Source: Comamonadaceae bacterium
GTDB lineage: Bacteria; Pseudomonadota; Gammaproteobacteria; Burkholderiales; Burkholderiaceae_C
Reading direction: 5' to 3'
DNA: 23,301 nt
Assembly (NCBI GenBank): GCA_947457975.1
Contig: CANGYC010000006.1
Span: 1 to 23,301 of the forward strand
The notes beneath the pieces are model-generated. The model was not told the origin of the DNA. It did no database searches and was given only the letters and a program-made list of their open reading frames with translations. Positions 1 to 7,763 of this stretch are shown one piece after another. The number at the start of each line of letters is the position of its first letter. Position 1 is the first letter of the stretch. The position numbers were made by a program, and so were the translations under genes.

Positions 1-1470
1 GAGGGAGCGCAGGCGTTCTGTTTCACGTGAAACAGCGTCGCGCTTTCGGTTGAAGGCGTCCCAGCGGGCGTCATCGACCAGGCCCATCTGCCGGGCTACC
101 TCTGTGAGGCGCATGTCGGCGTTGTCCTCGCGCAGCATCAGCCGGAACTCGGCCCGGCTGGTGAACATGCGGTAGGGCTCGGTCACGCCCTTGGTGATGA
201 GGTCATCGACCAGCACGCCCAGGTAGGCCTCGTCCCGGCGCGGCAGCCAGGACTCTTTGCCCTGGCACTGCAAGGCGGCGTTGATGCCCGCAAACATGCC
301 CTGGGCAGCGGCCTCCTCGTAGCCGGTGGTGCCGTTGATCTGCCCGGCGAAAAACAGGCCCTGGATCTGCCGGGTCTCAAAGCTGCTCTTGAGCGAGCGC
401 GGGTCAAAGTAGTCGTACTCAATGGCATAGCCGGGCCGCAGGATGTGGGCGTTTTCCAGCCCAGCCATGGAGCGCACCAGTTCGTACTGAATATCAAACG
501 GCAGGCTGGTGGAAATGCCGTTGGGGTAGTACTCGTGGGTGGTGAGGCCCTCGGGCTCCAGAAAGATCTGGTGGCTCTCTTTGCCGGCAAAGCGGTTGAT
601 CTTGTCTTCCACGCTGGGGCAGTAGCGCGGGCCCACGCCGTCAATCTTGCCGGTGAACATGGGGCTGCGGTCAAAGCCCGAGCGAATGATCTCGTGCGTT
701 CGCTCATTGGTGTGCGTCACCCAGCACGGCACCTGCTGGGGGTGTGCGATCTGATGGCCCATGAAGCTGAACACCGGCACGGTGTCCCCCTCCCCGCCCT
801 CCATGCCGTCGCCGGGCTGGCGGGTGCACTTGGAAAAATCGATGCTGCGCCCGTCCAGGCGCGGGGGCGTGCCGGTCTTCAGGCGCCCCTGCGGCAGCTG
901 CAGCTCCTTCAGGCGCGCACTCAGGCTCACCGCCGGCGGATCGCCCGCCCGGCCGGCCGAGTAATGGTTCAGGCCCACATGGATCTTGCCGTCTAGAAAG
1001 GTGCCCGCCGTCAGCACCACCGTGCGGGAGCGAAAGCGAATACCCACCTGCGTGACCGCGCCCACCACCCGGTCGCCCTCGACCATGAGGTCATCAACCG
1101 CCTGCTGAAACAGCCACAGATTGGGCTGGTTCTCCAGCATGCGGCGGATGGCGGCCTTGTAGAGAATGCGGTCGGCCTGCGCCCGGGTGGCGCGCACGGC
1201 CGGGCCCTTGCTGGAGTTGAGAATGCGAAACTGAATGCCGCCCTCGTCGGTGGCCAGCGCCATGGCCCCTCCCATGGCGTCGACCTCCTTGACCAGGTGC
1301 CCCTTGCCGATGCCACCAATCGAGGGGTTGCAGCTCATCTGGCCGAGCGTCTCGATGTTGTGGCTCAAGAGCAGGGTCTTGCAGCCCATGCGGGCGCTGG
1401 CGAGGGCCGCCTCGGTTCCGGCGTGGCCGCCGCCGACGACGATGACATCAAACTCTTGGGGGTACAGCAT
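1..1470 (-). CDS. mnmG: tRNA uridine-5-carboxymethylaminomethyl modification enzyme MnmG (GidA), C-terminus cut by window edge
   Basis: FAD-dependent enzyme that, with MnmE, installs the (carboxymethyl)aminomethyl group on U34 of certain tRNAs in the cytosol. The first 490 codons are present; family members are about 630-650 residues, so the C-terminal helical/MnmE-binding part lies beyond position 1. The start is the ATG at 1470-1468, giving [20 protein letters not shown] with the FAD dinucleotide motif [10 protein letters not shown] at about residues 13-22. Other family signatures are [35 protein letters not shown] and [19 protein letters not shown]. In betaproteobacteria mnmG is usually followed by rsmG-parA-parB, which would lie to the left, outside the window (family knowledge). 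A parS site is embedded in the frame at 19-34. Confidence 0.98.
   Translation of the reverse strand, partial: MLYPQEFDVIVVGGGHAGTEAALASARMGCKTLLLSHNIETLGQMSCNPSIGGIGKGHLVKEVDAMGGAMALATDEGGIQFRILNSSKGPAVRATRAQADRILYKAAIRRMLENQPNLWLFQQAVDDLMVEGDRVVGAVTQVGIRFRSRTVVLTAGTFLDGKIHVGLNHYSAGRAGDPPAVSLSARLKELQLPQGRLKTGTPPRLDGRSIDFSKCTRQPGDGMEGGEGDTVPVFSFMGHQIAHPQQVPCWVTHTNERTHEIIRSGFDRSPMFTGKIDGVGPRYCPSVEDKINRFAGKESHQIFLEPEGLTTHEYYPNGISTSLPFDIQYELVRSMAGLENAHILRPGYAIEYDYFDPRSLKSSFETRQIQGLFFAGQINGTTGYEEAAAQGMFAGINAALQCQGKESWLPRRDEAYLGVLVDDLITKGVTEPYRMFTSRAEFRLMLREDNADMRLTEVARQMGLVDDARWDAFNRKRDAVSRETERLRSL
19..34. promoter_or_regulatory. parS: parS centromere site (ParB binding) inside mnmG
   Basis: The sequence TGTTTCACGTGAAACA is a perfect 16-bp palindrome and equals the consensus chromosomal parS bound by ParB/Spo0J. 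It is translated in frame as AVSRET near the visible C-terminal end of MnmG, so the coding sequence carries a segregation site as well. parS sites cluster near chromosomal origins (established), which places this window in the origin domain. Searching CACGTG cores in the rest of the window by eye gave no second full match. Confidence 0.93.
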
Positions 1471-1989
1471 GGTGAAAACTCCGCTGCGCAAGGCCTGCGC
1501 GGGCAACCGATGATTGTCCCACCATCAGGGCTGGATGGGTGCTGTTGTGTCGAATGCAAGCCTGGGGCGGTGGCGCCCTGCTCGAAGACGCGCTTGAGCC
1601 TTGGGCGGCGGCGCCCTGCTCCGCGAATGTCCCCCGGGCCGGCTGCGCCTGCCCTCCTCCTTTATTTCGCTGCGCAGGGCGCCACCACCCAAGGCGAAGC
1701 ACCACCCAATTGGCGCGTCGACCAGAACCGCCGTGCCCAATCGCTGGCGTGGGGTGCCTGGCGCAGCGAAATAAAGGAGGAGGGCCGAAGGCCCGGGGGA
1801 CATTCGCGGAGCCAGGCACCCCACGCCAGCGACCACGCCCAACCCGGCAAACCTGGCCCAAACCCAAAATTAATACTTAGTGACTACTTAAAAGGGCTGC
1901 AAACCCCAGCAAGAATAATTTGTCAGCCCCACGTAGCCCACCAAGCCAACACTGACTGGCTATATTCCAAATAACAGGAGGAGAGAACC
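1471..1989. other. Gene-free region between mnmG and bktB
   Basis: The two genes are divergent, so both promoters should lie here. Besides the compound inverted repeat, there is an AT-richer tail at about 1861-1980 upstream of bktB. A possible -10 TATATT sits at 1961-1966, but no convincing -35 hexamer stands 17 bases upstream, so I do not call a promoter. Open frames in 1525-1974 run on both strands through the palindrome, have no ribosome binding site or recognisable product, and are taken as chance frames in GC-rich DNA. Confidence 0.7.
1560..1832. repeat. Compound palindromic intergenic repeat (REP/MITE-like)
   Basis: Several nested repeats fill this gene-free stretch. A 23-bp arm at 1618-1640 is the exact reverse complement of 1790-1812, and a 25-bp arm at 1651-1675 is the exact reverse complement of 1761-1785. 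Smaller stems close each half: 1611-1619 with 1674-1682, and a perfect 22-bp stem 1741-1762 with 1811-1832. A 23-bp direct repeat with two mismatches occurs at 1560-1582 and 1598-1620, and a partial inverted copy at 1678-1696. Each long arm holds a CTCCTCCTTTATTTCGC core whose complement resembles a strong Shine-Dalgarno. I see no transposase and no clear target duplication. It may be a family of genomic palindromes; copy number is unknown. Confidence 0.85.
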
Positions 1990-3174
1990 ATGAGCCGTGA
2001 AGTCGTCGTCGTCAGCGGGGTGCGCACCGCCATCGGAACCTTTGGTGGCAGCTTGAAAGACACGCCCCCCACCGAACTGGCCGCCCTGGTCGTGCGCGAG
2101 GCCCTGGCCCGCGCCAAGGTGGAAGGCAAAGACGTGGGCCACGTCGTCTTCGGCCACGTGGTCAACACCGAGCCCAAGGACATGTACCTCTCACGCGTGG
2201 CCGCGCTCAATGGCGGCTGCGCCGAGGGCACGCCCGCCTACAACGTCAACCGCCTGTGCGGCTCGGGCCTGCAGGCCATCGTGTCGGCCTCGCAGTCCAT
2301 CCTGCTGGGCGACTGCGAGGTGGCCATTGGCGGTGGCGCCGAGAACATGAGCCGCGGGCCCTATGCCAACCTCACGCAGCGCTGGGGCACACGCATGGGC
2401 GATGCCAAGCTGGTGGACATGATGACCGGCGCCCTGCACGACCCCTTCCATGGCATCCACATGGGCGTGACCGCCGAGAACGTGGCCGCCAAATACGGCA
2501 TCACCCGCGAGATGCAGGACGCCCTGGCCGTGCAAAGCCACAACCGCGCCGAAAAGGCAGCAGCCGCCGGCTTCTTCAAAGACCAGATCGTGCCCGTCAT
2601 GCTCAAGAGCAAAAAGGGCGAGGTGGCCTACGACACCGACGAGCATTTCCGCCCCAACGCCAAGATGGAGGACTTCTCCAAGCTCAAGGCGGTGTTCATC
2701 AAGGACAACGGCACGGTGACGGCGGGCAATGCCTCCGGCATCAATGACGCCGCCGCCGCCCTGGTGCTGATGGAGGCCAAGGCCGCCCAGGCGCACGGTG
2801 CCAAGCCACTGGCGCGGCTGGTGGGCTATGCCCACACGGGCCTGGACCCCAAGTACATGGGCGTGGGCCCGATCTCGGCCACACAGGCGGTGCTCAAGCG
2901 CACCGGCCTGAAGGTGCAGGACCTGGACGTCATCGAGGCCAATGAGGCCTTTGCGGCCCAGGCATGCGCGGTCACCCAGGAGCTGGGGCTGGATCCGGCC
3001 AAGGTCAACCCCAACGGCTCAGGCATCTCGCTGGGCCACCCCATCGGCGCCACCGGCGCGCTGATCACGGTCAAGGCCCTGCACGAGCTGCAGCGCGTCC
3101 AGGGCCGCTACGCGCTGGTCACCATGTGCATAGGCGGCGGCCAGGGCATTGCGGCGATCTTCGAGCGCATGTGA
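1990..3174 (+). CDS. bktB: Beta-ketothiolase BktB (acetyl-CoA C-acyltransferase)
   Basis: Condenses or cleaves acyl-CoA and acetyl-CoA (biosynthetic thiolase); in Cupriavidus BktB also makes 3-ketovaleryl-CoA for polyhydroxyalkanoate copolymers. The 394-residue protein has the full thiolase length and an N-terminus ([20 protein letters not shown]) nearly the same as Cupriavidus BktB as I recall it. Catalytic residues are in place: Cys90 in NRLCGSGLQ, the NEAFA loop, His350 in GHPIGATGA and Cys380 in CIGGGQG. A strong Shine-Dalgarno AGGAGGAGAG (1976-1985) precedes the ATG. A terminator follows at once, so it is probably transcribed alone. No phaB or phaC is adjacent, so degradation of fatty or aromatic acids is an equally possible role. 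Confidence 0.95.
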   Translation: MSREVVVVSGVRTAIGTFGGSLKDTPPTELAALVVREALARAKVEGKDVGHVVFGHVVNTEPKDMYLSRVAALNGGCAEGTPAYNVNRLCGSGLQAIVSASQSILLGDCEVAIGGGAENMSRGPYANLTQRWGTRMGDAKLVDMMTGALHDPFHGIHMGVTAENVAAKYGITREMQDALAVQSHNRAEKAAAAGFFKDQIVPVMLKSKKGEVAYDTDEHFRPNAKMEDFSKLKAVFIKDNGTVTAGNASGINDAAAALVLMEAKAAQAHGAKPLARLVGYAHTGLDPKYMGVGPISATQAVLKRTGLKVQDLDVIEANEAFAAQACAVTQELGLDPAKVNPNGSGISLGHPIGATGALITVKALHELQRVQGRYALVTMCIGGGQGIAAIFERM

Positions 3175-3196
3175 TCCGCGCGCCGGCCCGCTGACG

Positions 3197-3225
3197 AAAC
3201 CGCCTTTCGGGGCGGTTTTGTTTTA
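3197..3225 (+). terminator. Rho-independent terminator after bktB
   Basis: An 8-bp stem AAACCGCC / GGCGGTTT (3197-3204 with 3211-3218) with a TTTCGG loop is followed by TGTTTT. It lies about 20 bases after the bktB stop codon. Confidence 0.85.
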
Positions 3226-3307
3226 GCTGCACGCCCGGATGTACCCCAAGGACACAGGTCGCCCAAAAGCCTTATGCTCCCGGCCTTGAGCCGACTGAGG
3301 AAAACAC

Positions 3308-3805
3308 ATGACCACCGCCCAAGCCACCTACCCCGCCATCGCCCCCAGCCTCGCCTGGTCTGAAGACCTGGTGTTGGGCCTGGACGCCATCGACCGCACA
3401 CACGAAGAGTTTGTCCAGCTGCTCGCCGAAACAGAAATGGCGGCCGATGACGCACTGCTGGCCAAGCTGCAGGCCCTGACCGAGCACACCATCGATCACT
3501 TCGAGCGCGAAGACCAATGGATGGCCAGCACCCAGTTCGGGCCCATGAATTGCCATGCCATGCAGCACCGCGTGGTGTTGCAGACGCTCGAAGAGCTGAT
3601 GCGCCGTGGGCGCGACGACGGCGAGCTGGACCTGGTGCGCGAGATCCTGCCCGAGCTGGGCAAGTGGTTCAGCCAGCACGCCCAGACCATGGACGCAGGC
3701 CTGGCGGTGCACCTGGAGCAGGTGGGTTTTGACCCCGCCACAGGCCACATGACCACGCCGCCCGAGGCCCAGGCCGGCTGCGGCAGCGCCTCCTGCGCCA
3801 GCTAA
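3308..3805 (+). CDS. Bacteriohemerythrin (hemerythrin-domain O2-binding protein)
   Basis: A 165-residue soluble protein with the hemerythrin four-helix fold that binds O2 at a non-heme di-iron site. The ligand pattern is visible: His32 (THEEF), His60/His64 and Glu68 (HTIDHFEREDQ), His83 and His87 (CHAMQHRVV), and His124 with Asp129 (HAQTMD). The start ATG follows GAGGAAA. The last 25 residues extend past the domain and end in a Cys-containing tail (Cys157, Cys162), which is unusual. Roles suggested for the family are O2 storage or delivery, O2 sensing and iron handling; the sequence does not decide between them. It sits alone between two terminators. Confidence 0.9.
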   Translation: MTTAQATYPAIAPSLAWSEDLVLGLDAIDRTHEEFVQLLAETEMAADDALLAKLQALTEHTIDHFEREDQWMASTQFGPMNCHAMQHRVVLQTLEELMRRGRDDGELDLVREILPELGKWFSQHAQTMDAGLAVHLEQVGFDPATGHMTTPPEAQAGCGSASCAS

Positions 3806-3836
3806 AGCCAGCCCCCTTACGGGCAGACGGACAAAC

Positions 3837-3860
3837 AAAAAGGCCCCGAGGGGCCTTTTT
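3837..3860. terminator. Bidirectional terminator between convergent genes
   Basis: A perfect 10-bp stem, AAAAAGGCCC with GGGCCTTTTT, encloses a CGAG tetraloop. Because the arms start with A and end with T runs, it works on both strands and serves the hemerythrin gene (+) and the metallo-beta-lactamase-fold gene (-) that converge on it. Confidence 0.93.
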
Positions 3861-3879
3861 GCTTGGGGCGCAGGGGTTC

Positions 3880-4839
3880 TCAGGCCAGGGGCTTGAACGC
3901 AAAGCCGCTGCCCGAAGCTTCCATGGTGCCCATGGCGGGGAAGGGGAAGTGGAAGCCGCCGGTGAGCGCGCGGTCCTTCACCAGGCCGTCGAACACACGG
4001 CGGCGCGTCATGCGCGCGGCCACCGGGTCCATGTCGAACACCACCGCCCAGTCCGGGTTGCGGGCAAAGAGCGAGGGGATGTTGGTGACGTCGGCCACGT
4101 AATGGAAAGCCTGGCCCTGCGACTCCACTTTGAAGATGCACATGCCCGGCGTGTGGCCGTAGGCTGCACTGGCGGTGATGCCCGGGGCAATCTGCGCACC
4201 GGCCTCGAAGCGAACCATCTGCTCGGCCGGCATGTTGCCGAAGACCCGGCGCGCCAGCATGAAGTTACCGCGGGCACCCTGGGGCGCCGCGTTCATGCGG
4301 GCGTCATCCATCCAGAAGGCATGCTCGACGGCCGGCACGTGCACCTTGGCGCGCGGAAAGGTGAGCGAGCCGTCTTTCATGCGCAGACCGTTGATGTGGT
4401 CGCCATGAAAGTGGCTGATCACCACATCGGTCACGTCCTCGAGCTTGTAGCCAGCGGCCTCCATGTTGGCGCGCAGGCGGCCGGTGGTGCCAGGGCCATT
4501 GTCGGCAAAGCCGGTGTCAAACAGGAAGCGGCGGTCACCGCTGACCACCAGGAAGGGCGTGTAGGGCACGTCCACATACTCGGTGGGCAGGGACTGCGAG
4601 GCCAGCAAGGCCTGGACCTGCTCCAAGGGCGCATTGACCACGAACTCCTGGCCGAGCGGGCGGCGCACCACACCGTCGTTGAGGGCGATCACGTCGATGG
4701 CGCCAATCTTGGTGCGGCGAAAACCCGGGGCAGCCGGCGTGGGGGTGCCGATGTTGGGCGAGACCTGGGAGGACACCGAGGTCAGCGACATGACGGCCGT
4801 GCCGGCCAGGGCCGCACCAAGTAGTTTTCTTCTTTGCAT
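3880..4839 (-). CDS. Exported metallo-beta-lactamase-fold hydrolase
   Basis: A 319-residue protein of the metallo-beta-lactamase superfamily. The zinc ligands can be placed: HFHGDH (His143, His145, Asp147, His148), His229 in GHTPG, Asp250 in YVADVTN and His297 in GFHFPFP. The last motif and overall pattern recall methyl parathion hydrolase-like and lactonase-like members (family inference), so an organophosphate, lactone or ester substrate is possible but unproven. The N-terminus MQRRKLLGAALAGTAVMS is a likely Tat or Sec signal with RRxLL. The ATG at 4839 is chosen over one 30 bases upstream because AGGAGAG lies just before it. The gene ends at the shared terminator. Confidence 0.88.
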   Translation of the reverse strand: MQRRKLLGAALAGTAVMSLTSVSSQVSPNIGTPTPAAPGFRRTKIGAIDVIALNDGVVRRPLGQEFVVNAPLEQVQALLASQSLPTEYVDVPYTPFLVVSGDRRFLFDTGFADNGPGTTGRLRANMEAAGYKLEDVTDVVISHFHGDHINGLRMKDGSLTFPRAKVHVPAVEHAFWMDDARMNAAPQGARGNFMLARRVFGNMPAEQMVRFEAGAQIAPGITASAAYGHTPGMCIFKVESQGQAFHYVADVTNIPSLFARNPDWAVVFDMDPVAARMTRRRVFDGLVKDRALTGGFHFPFPAMGTMEASGSGFAFKPLA

Positions 4840-4913
4840 TTCGTCTCTCTCCTGCGGTAGGTAAATCACAAACGCCCGCCCGCAACAGGGGGCGACTCAA
4901 GCAAAGGATTCTG

Positions 4914-4925
4914 CGCCTCGAGGCG
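4914..4925. repeat. 12-bp palindrome upstream of the hydrolase gene
   Basis: CGCCTCGAGGCG is self-complementary and lies 75 bases upstream of the hydrolase start, between it and the preceding small gene. It could be an operator or a chance GC palindrome. Confidence 0.35.
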
Positions 4926-4949
4926 AGGCAAAGCAGATCAGTCAACCAA

Positions 4950-4969
4950 AGCAAGGGTTAACCCTTGCT
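4950..4969. repeat. Perfect 20-bp palindrome over the stop codon of the small gene
   Basis: AGCAAGGGTTAACCCTTGCT reads the same on both strands; as RNA it folds into an 8-bp stem with a UUAA loop. It contains the TAA stop of the 83-residue gene, so the hairpin spans the end of that message. A short run TTTGG follows on the minus strand, weak for a Rho-independent terminator. Confidence 0.7.
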
Positions 4970-5209
4970 GGGGGTAGGCGCCTCGCCCAGCCAGTGGCGG
5001 GCCGTCACCTCGAGGATGCGTGCGGCGCGCTCCAGCGTGTCCTCGCTGAGCTCACGCCGGGTGCGTGCACGCAAGCGGTTGAGCAAAACCAGCTCGGCCG
5101 CGCCCGCGCGCAGGCCCAGCACTTGCCGGGCGGACGCCGGCACCGAGTTCTCGGGGCCCGCCCAGTGCACGGCCTGCCGATGACGCGCATCGGCGCAAAT
5201 GATCAACAT
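4958..5209 (-). CDS. Small conserved-looking protein of unknown function
   Basis: An 83-residue protein starting MLIICADARHRQAVHW and rich in Arg and Ala, with predicted helices in LGLRAGAAELVLLNRLRARTRRELSEDTLERAARILEVTARHWLGE. I do not recognise a family. No signal peptide or membrane segment is visible. The start ATG at 5209-5207 is preceded by AGGAGAC on the minus strand; the frame stays open further upstream, but that extension is Arg-rich and unconvincing. It lies upstream of the exported hydrolase on the same strand with a gap of about 120 bases and could be co-transcribed with it. Confidence 0.6.
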   Translation of the reverse strand: MLIICADARHRQAVHWAGPENSVPASARQVLGLRAGAAELVLLNRLRARTRRELSEDTLERAARILEVTARHWLGEAPTPSKG

Positions 5210-5512
5210 GTATTTGTCTCCTGGTGATGGGGTGGCGCCCACAGCGTCGTCTGAACGCGCACGCCTGAACCCCGCATCAGGGGCTGCAGAGCTTGCGGTG
5301 TGCATGCTGCGCCTGCGCCGCCTGTATGGGATGCAGATGCTACGGGGGGCCTGCGGCCGACCTCGTCGGTGCGCCGCCCATGGGCTTGTCAGACACGGCC
5401 GACGAGCTCCAATGTCCCCGCGGCTGTGCTGGCGCAAGGCGGGTAGGGCGCCGTAGGATCAAAGCACCCCGGGCCGCACGGCGGCTTGTCCACCCCAGAA
5501 GTAAAGGCCCGC
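5210..5512. other. Divergent intergenic region
   Basis: About 300 bases between the minus-strand small gene and the plus-strand reductase. I see a local stem CCGAC/GTCGG near 5360 and a related CGGCCGACGAG at about 5398, but no clear promoter hexamers, riboswitch or RNA gene. Frames that cross it look like chance GC-rich frames. Confidence 0.5.
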
Positions 5513-6616
5513 ATGACCCACCTGTTCGAACCCACCCAGGCCGGCGAGCTCGCGCTGGCCAACCGCATCGTGATGGCCCCGCTCACGCGCAACCGGGCCC
5601 CGGGCGCCATACCCACGCCCCTCATGGCCGAGTACTACGCGCAGCGGGCCTCGGCCGGGCTCATCATCAGCGAGGCCACCGCCATCAGCCACCAGGGCCA
5701 GGGCTATGCCGACGTGCCGGGCCTGTACGGCCCCGAACAACTCGATGGCTGGAAGCGCGTGACGCAGGCCGTGCACCAGGCCGGCGGGCAGATCGTGGTG
5801 CAGCTCTGGCACGTGGGCCGCATCTCGCACACCAGCCTGCAGCCCGATGACCGCGCACCCGTGGCGCCCTCGGCGCTGCGCGCGCAGGCCAAGACCGTGC
5901 TGATCAAGAACGGCCAGCCCGAATTTGTCGACACCTCCCAGCCCCGGGCACTCGAGGCCGAAGAACTGCCGGCCCTGGTGCACACCTACCAGGCCGCGGC
6001 CCGCAACGCGGTGGAGACCGCCGGTTTCGACGGCGTGGAAATCCACGCGGCCAACGGCTACCTGCTGGACCAGTTCCTCAAAGATGGCAGCAACCACCGC
6101 AGTGACGACTACGGCGGCCGCATCGCCAACCGCTGCCGGCTCACGCTCGAAGTCACGCGCGCCATCGCCGACGCCATCGGCGGCGGGCGCACGGGCATCC
6201 GACTCTCGCCGGTCACACCGGCCAACGACAGCCACGACAGCCACCCGCAAGCCCTGTTCGAGCACCTGGTGCGCGAACTCGCCGCGCTCCATCTGGCTTT
6301 TGTGCACGTGATCGAAGGCGCCACCGCCGGGCCGCGCAGCCTGGAAGACCGCCCCTTCGACTATGGCGAGCTGCGCCGCAGCTACCGCCAGGCCGGCGGC
6401 AAGGGCGCCTGGATGGTGAACAACGGCTACGACCAGGCGCTGGCCGAGCGCGCACTGGCCGAGGGCGCAGACCTCGTGGCCTTCGGCCGGCCCTTCATTG
6501 CCAACCCGGACCTGGTGCGGCGCTTCAGGGAGGGCGCAGCGCTGAATCCGCTGGATGCCACCACGCTCTACGGCGGCGGCGCGCACGGCTACACCGACTA
6601 CCCGGCGCTGTCCTGA
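5513..6616 (+). CDS. nemA: Old Yellow Enzyme family ene-reductase (NemA-like, FMN)
   Basis: NAD(P)H:flavin reductase that reduces activated C=C bonds, and in NemA relatives also N-ethylmaleimide, nitro compounds and nitrate esters. The 367-residue length fits NemA (365). Visible signatures are the N-terminal barrel strand NRIVMAPLTRNRA, the QLWHVGR strand, the substrate-binding pair His178/Asn181 in HAANGYLLDQFL, Tyr183, the family stretch KDGSNHRSDDYGG and the FMN phosphate region LVAFGRPFIANPDLV. The start ATG at 5513 is preferred; a TTG 27 bases upstream is in frame but not needed. The ribosome site (AAAGG, 5503-5507) is modest. No NemR repressor is adjacent. The symbol is by similarity only. 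Confidence 0.9.
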   Translation: MTHLFEPTQAGELALANRIVMAPLTRNRAPGAIPTPLMAEYYAQRASAGLIISEATAISHQGQGYADVPGLYGPEQLDGWKRVTQAVHQAGGQIVVQLWHVGRISHTSLQPDDRAPVAPSALRAQAKTVLIKNGQPEFVDTSQPRALEAEELPALVHTYQAAARNAVETAGFDGVEIHAANGYLLDQFLKDGSNHRSDDYGGRIANRCRLTLEVTRAIADAIGGGRTGIRLSPVTPANDSHDSHPQALFEHLVRELAALHLAFVHVIEGATAGPRSLEDRPFDYGELRRSYRQAGGKGAWMVNNGYDQALAERALAEGADLVAFGRPFIANPDLVRRFREGAALNPLDATTLYGGGAHGYTDYPALS

Positions 6617-6689
6617 GCGCCCCTGGCCGCAGAATGGGCGAGTCACCTCAGCGACTCCTTGACGCACCTCAAGCGCAGCGCGGATGCGG

Positions 6690-6709
6690 CCCAGGGTGTA
6701 CACCCTGGG
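6690..6709. promoter_or_regulatory. Perfect 20-bp palindrome, candidate operator upstream of the binding-protein gene
   Basis: CCCAGGGTGTACACCCTGGG is fully self-complementary and lies 59 bases before the start codon of the binding-protein gene, in a region otherwise without repeats. There is no T run after it, so it is a poor terminator. Its place and symmetry suggest a repressor or activator operator, perhaps responding to the transported acid; the regulator is unknown. Confidence 0.55.
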
Positions 6710-6767
6710 TGATGCAGCCGGTTCATGCGCCAGGCGCACACCCACACACACCACGAGGAGACATGTC

Positions 6768-7763
6768 ATGAACAACAAACACATCGGACGACGTCAATGG
6801 CTGGGCGCCGGCCTGGGGCTGGCAATGGGCGCGGTCCCAGGGGCCGGGGCCTGGGCCCAGAGCGCCTTCCCCAGCCGGCCCATCCGCATCATCGTGCCCT
6901 ATGCCCCGGGCGGAACCACCGACATCGTGGGGCGTCGCATGGGCCAGCGCCTATCCGAGCTGCTGGGCCAGCCGGTGGTGGTGGAAAACCGCGCCGGCGG
7001 CAACACCGGCATCGGGGCCGAGGCGGTGGCCAAGTCCGCGCCCGACGGCCACACCCTGCTGTTCACGAACGACGCCACCTTCGTGGCCAACCCCGTGCTC
7101 TTTCCCAAGCTGCCCTACGACGTGCAGCGCGACTTCACGCCCGTGGCCTCCGTCACCTATGTGGCCCTGGCGCTGGTGGTCAATGCCGCCACGCCGGTGC
7201 AAAGCATGAAGGACCTGGCCACCTACATGAAAAGCCGCAATGACCTGAGCTACGGCTCCTTCGGTTCGGGCAGTCAGCCGCACCTCATGGGCGAGATGCT
7301 CAAAAAACTCACCGGCGCCAACCTGGTTCACGTGCCCTACAAGGGCGCGGGGCCGGCGGTGACCGACGTGCTGGGCAACCAGATCCTGCTGACCTTCCCG
7401 GCCTACCCAACGATCCAGGGTCACGTGAGCGCCGGCAAGCTCAAGGTGCTGGCCGTCAGTGGCGACAAGCGCATTCCACTGGCCCCTGAGGTGCCCACCT
7501 TCACCGAAGCCGGCTTCAAGGACATGGACATGGGCGCCTGGTACGGCTTTCTGGCGCCGGCCGGCACACCGCGCGACATCGTGGACAAGCTCAACGCCAC
7601 GGTCAACGCCATCCTGGCCGACCGCGACTTCGTCGAGAAACACATGACCAGCCAGGGCATGGCGCCCATGGGCGGCAGCGCCGCGCAAATGGGCGCACTC
7701 ATGCGCTCGGAGATACAGCGCACCGCCGACTACGTGAAGAAATCAGGCGCGCGGGTGGAGTGA
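6768..7763 (+). CDS. Tripartite tricarboxylate transporter-type periplasmic binding protein (Bug/TctC family)
   Basis: A 331-residue periplasmic substrate-binding protein of the Bug family, very numerous in Burkholderiales, binding carboxylates or related small acids. The N-terminus [22 protein letters not shown] ending AWA-QS is a Tat/Sec-like signal with a cut after Ala30. Family motifs are present: [71 protein letters not shown] and [13 protein letters not shown]. The ATG at 6768 follows GAGGAGA; a frame upstream of it is not supported. No TctA/TctB membrane genes are next to it, so it is an orphan Bug protein, a common situation. Its 3' end overlaps copA by 21 bases on the other strand. 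Confidence 0.92.
   Translation: MNNKHIGRRQWLGAGLGLAMGAVPGAGAWAQSAFPSRPIRIIVPYAPGGTTDIVGRRMGQRLSELLGQPVVVENRAGGNTGIGAEAVAKSAPDGHTLLFTNDATFVANPVLFPKLPYDVQRDFTPVASVTYVALALVVNAATPVQSMKDLATYMKSRNDLSYGSFGSGSQPHLMGEMLKKLTGANLVHVPYKGAGPAVTDVLGNQILLTFPAYPTIQGHVSAGKLKVLAVSGDKRIPLAPEVPTFTEAGFKDMDMGAWYGFLAPAGTPRDIVDKLNATVNAILADRDFVEKHMTSQGMAPMGGSAAQMGALMRSEIQRTADYVKKSGARVE

Noticed and set aside
1525..1974. Overlapping open frames on both strands between mnmG and bktB
   Set aside because: They run through the palindromic repeat, have no ribosome site and give low-complexity Pro/Arg/Ala proteins without a family.
3859..4824. Long plus-strand open frame opposite the metallo-beta-lactamase-fold gene
   Set aside because: Antisense shadow: His/Gly/Arg-rich, no motifs, starts within a terminator.
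5210..5437. 76-residue N-terminal extension of the small unknown protein
   Set aside because: Arg-rich, no ribosome site, and a strong AGGAGAC site supports the ATG at 5209.
5459..6784. Minus-strand open frame of 441 codons opposite the Old Yellow Enzyme gene
   Set aside because: Shadow frame; Val/Ala/His/Gly-rich with no domain, and it covers the palindrome at 6690.
7330..7345. Second parS-like core GGTTCACGTG
   Set aside because: Only half of the palindrome matches; the other side reads CCCT instead of AAACA.
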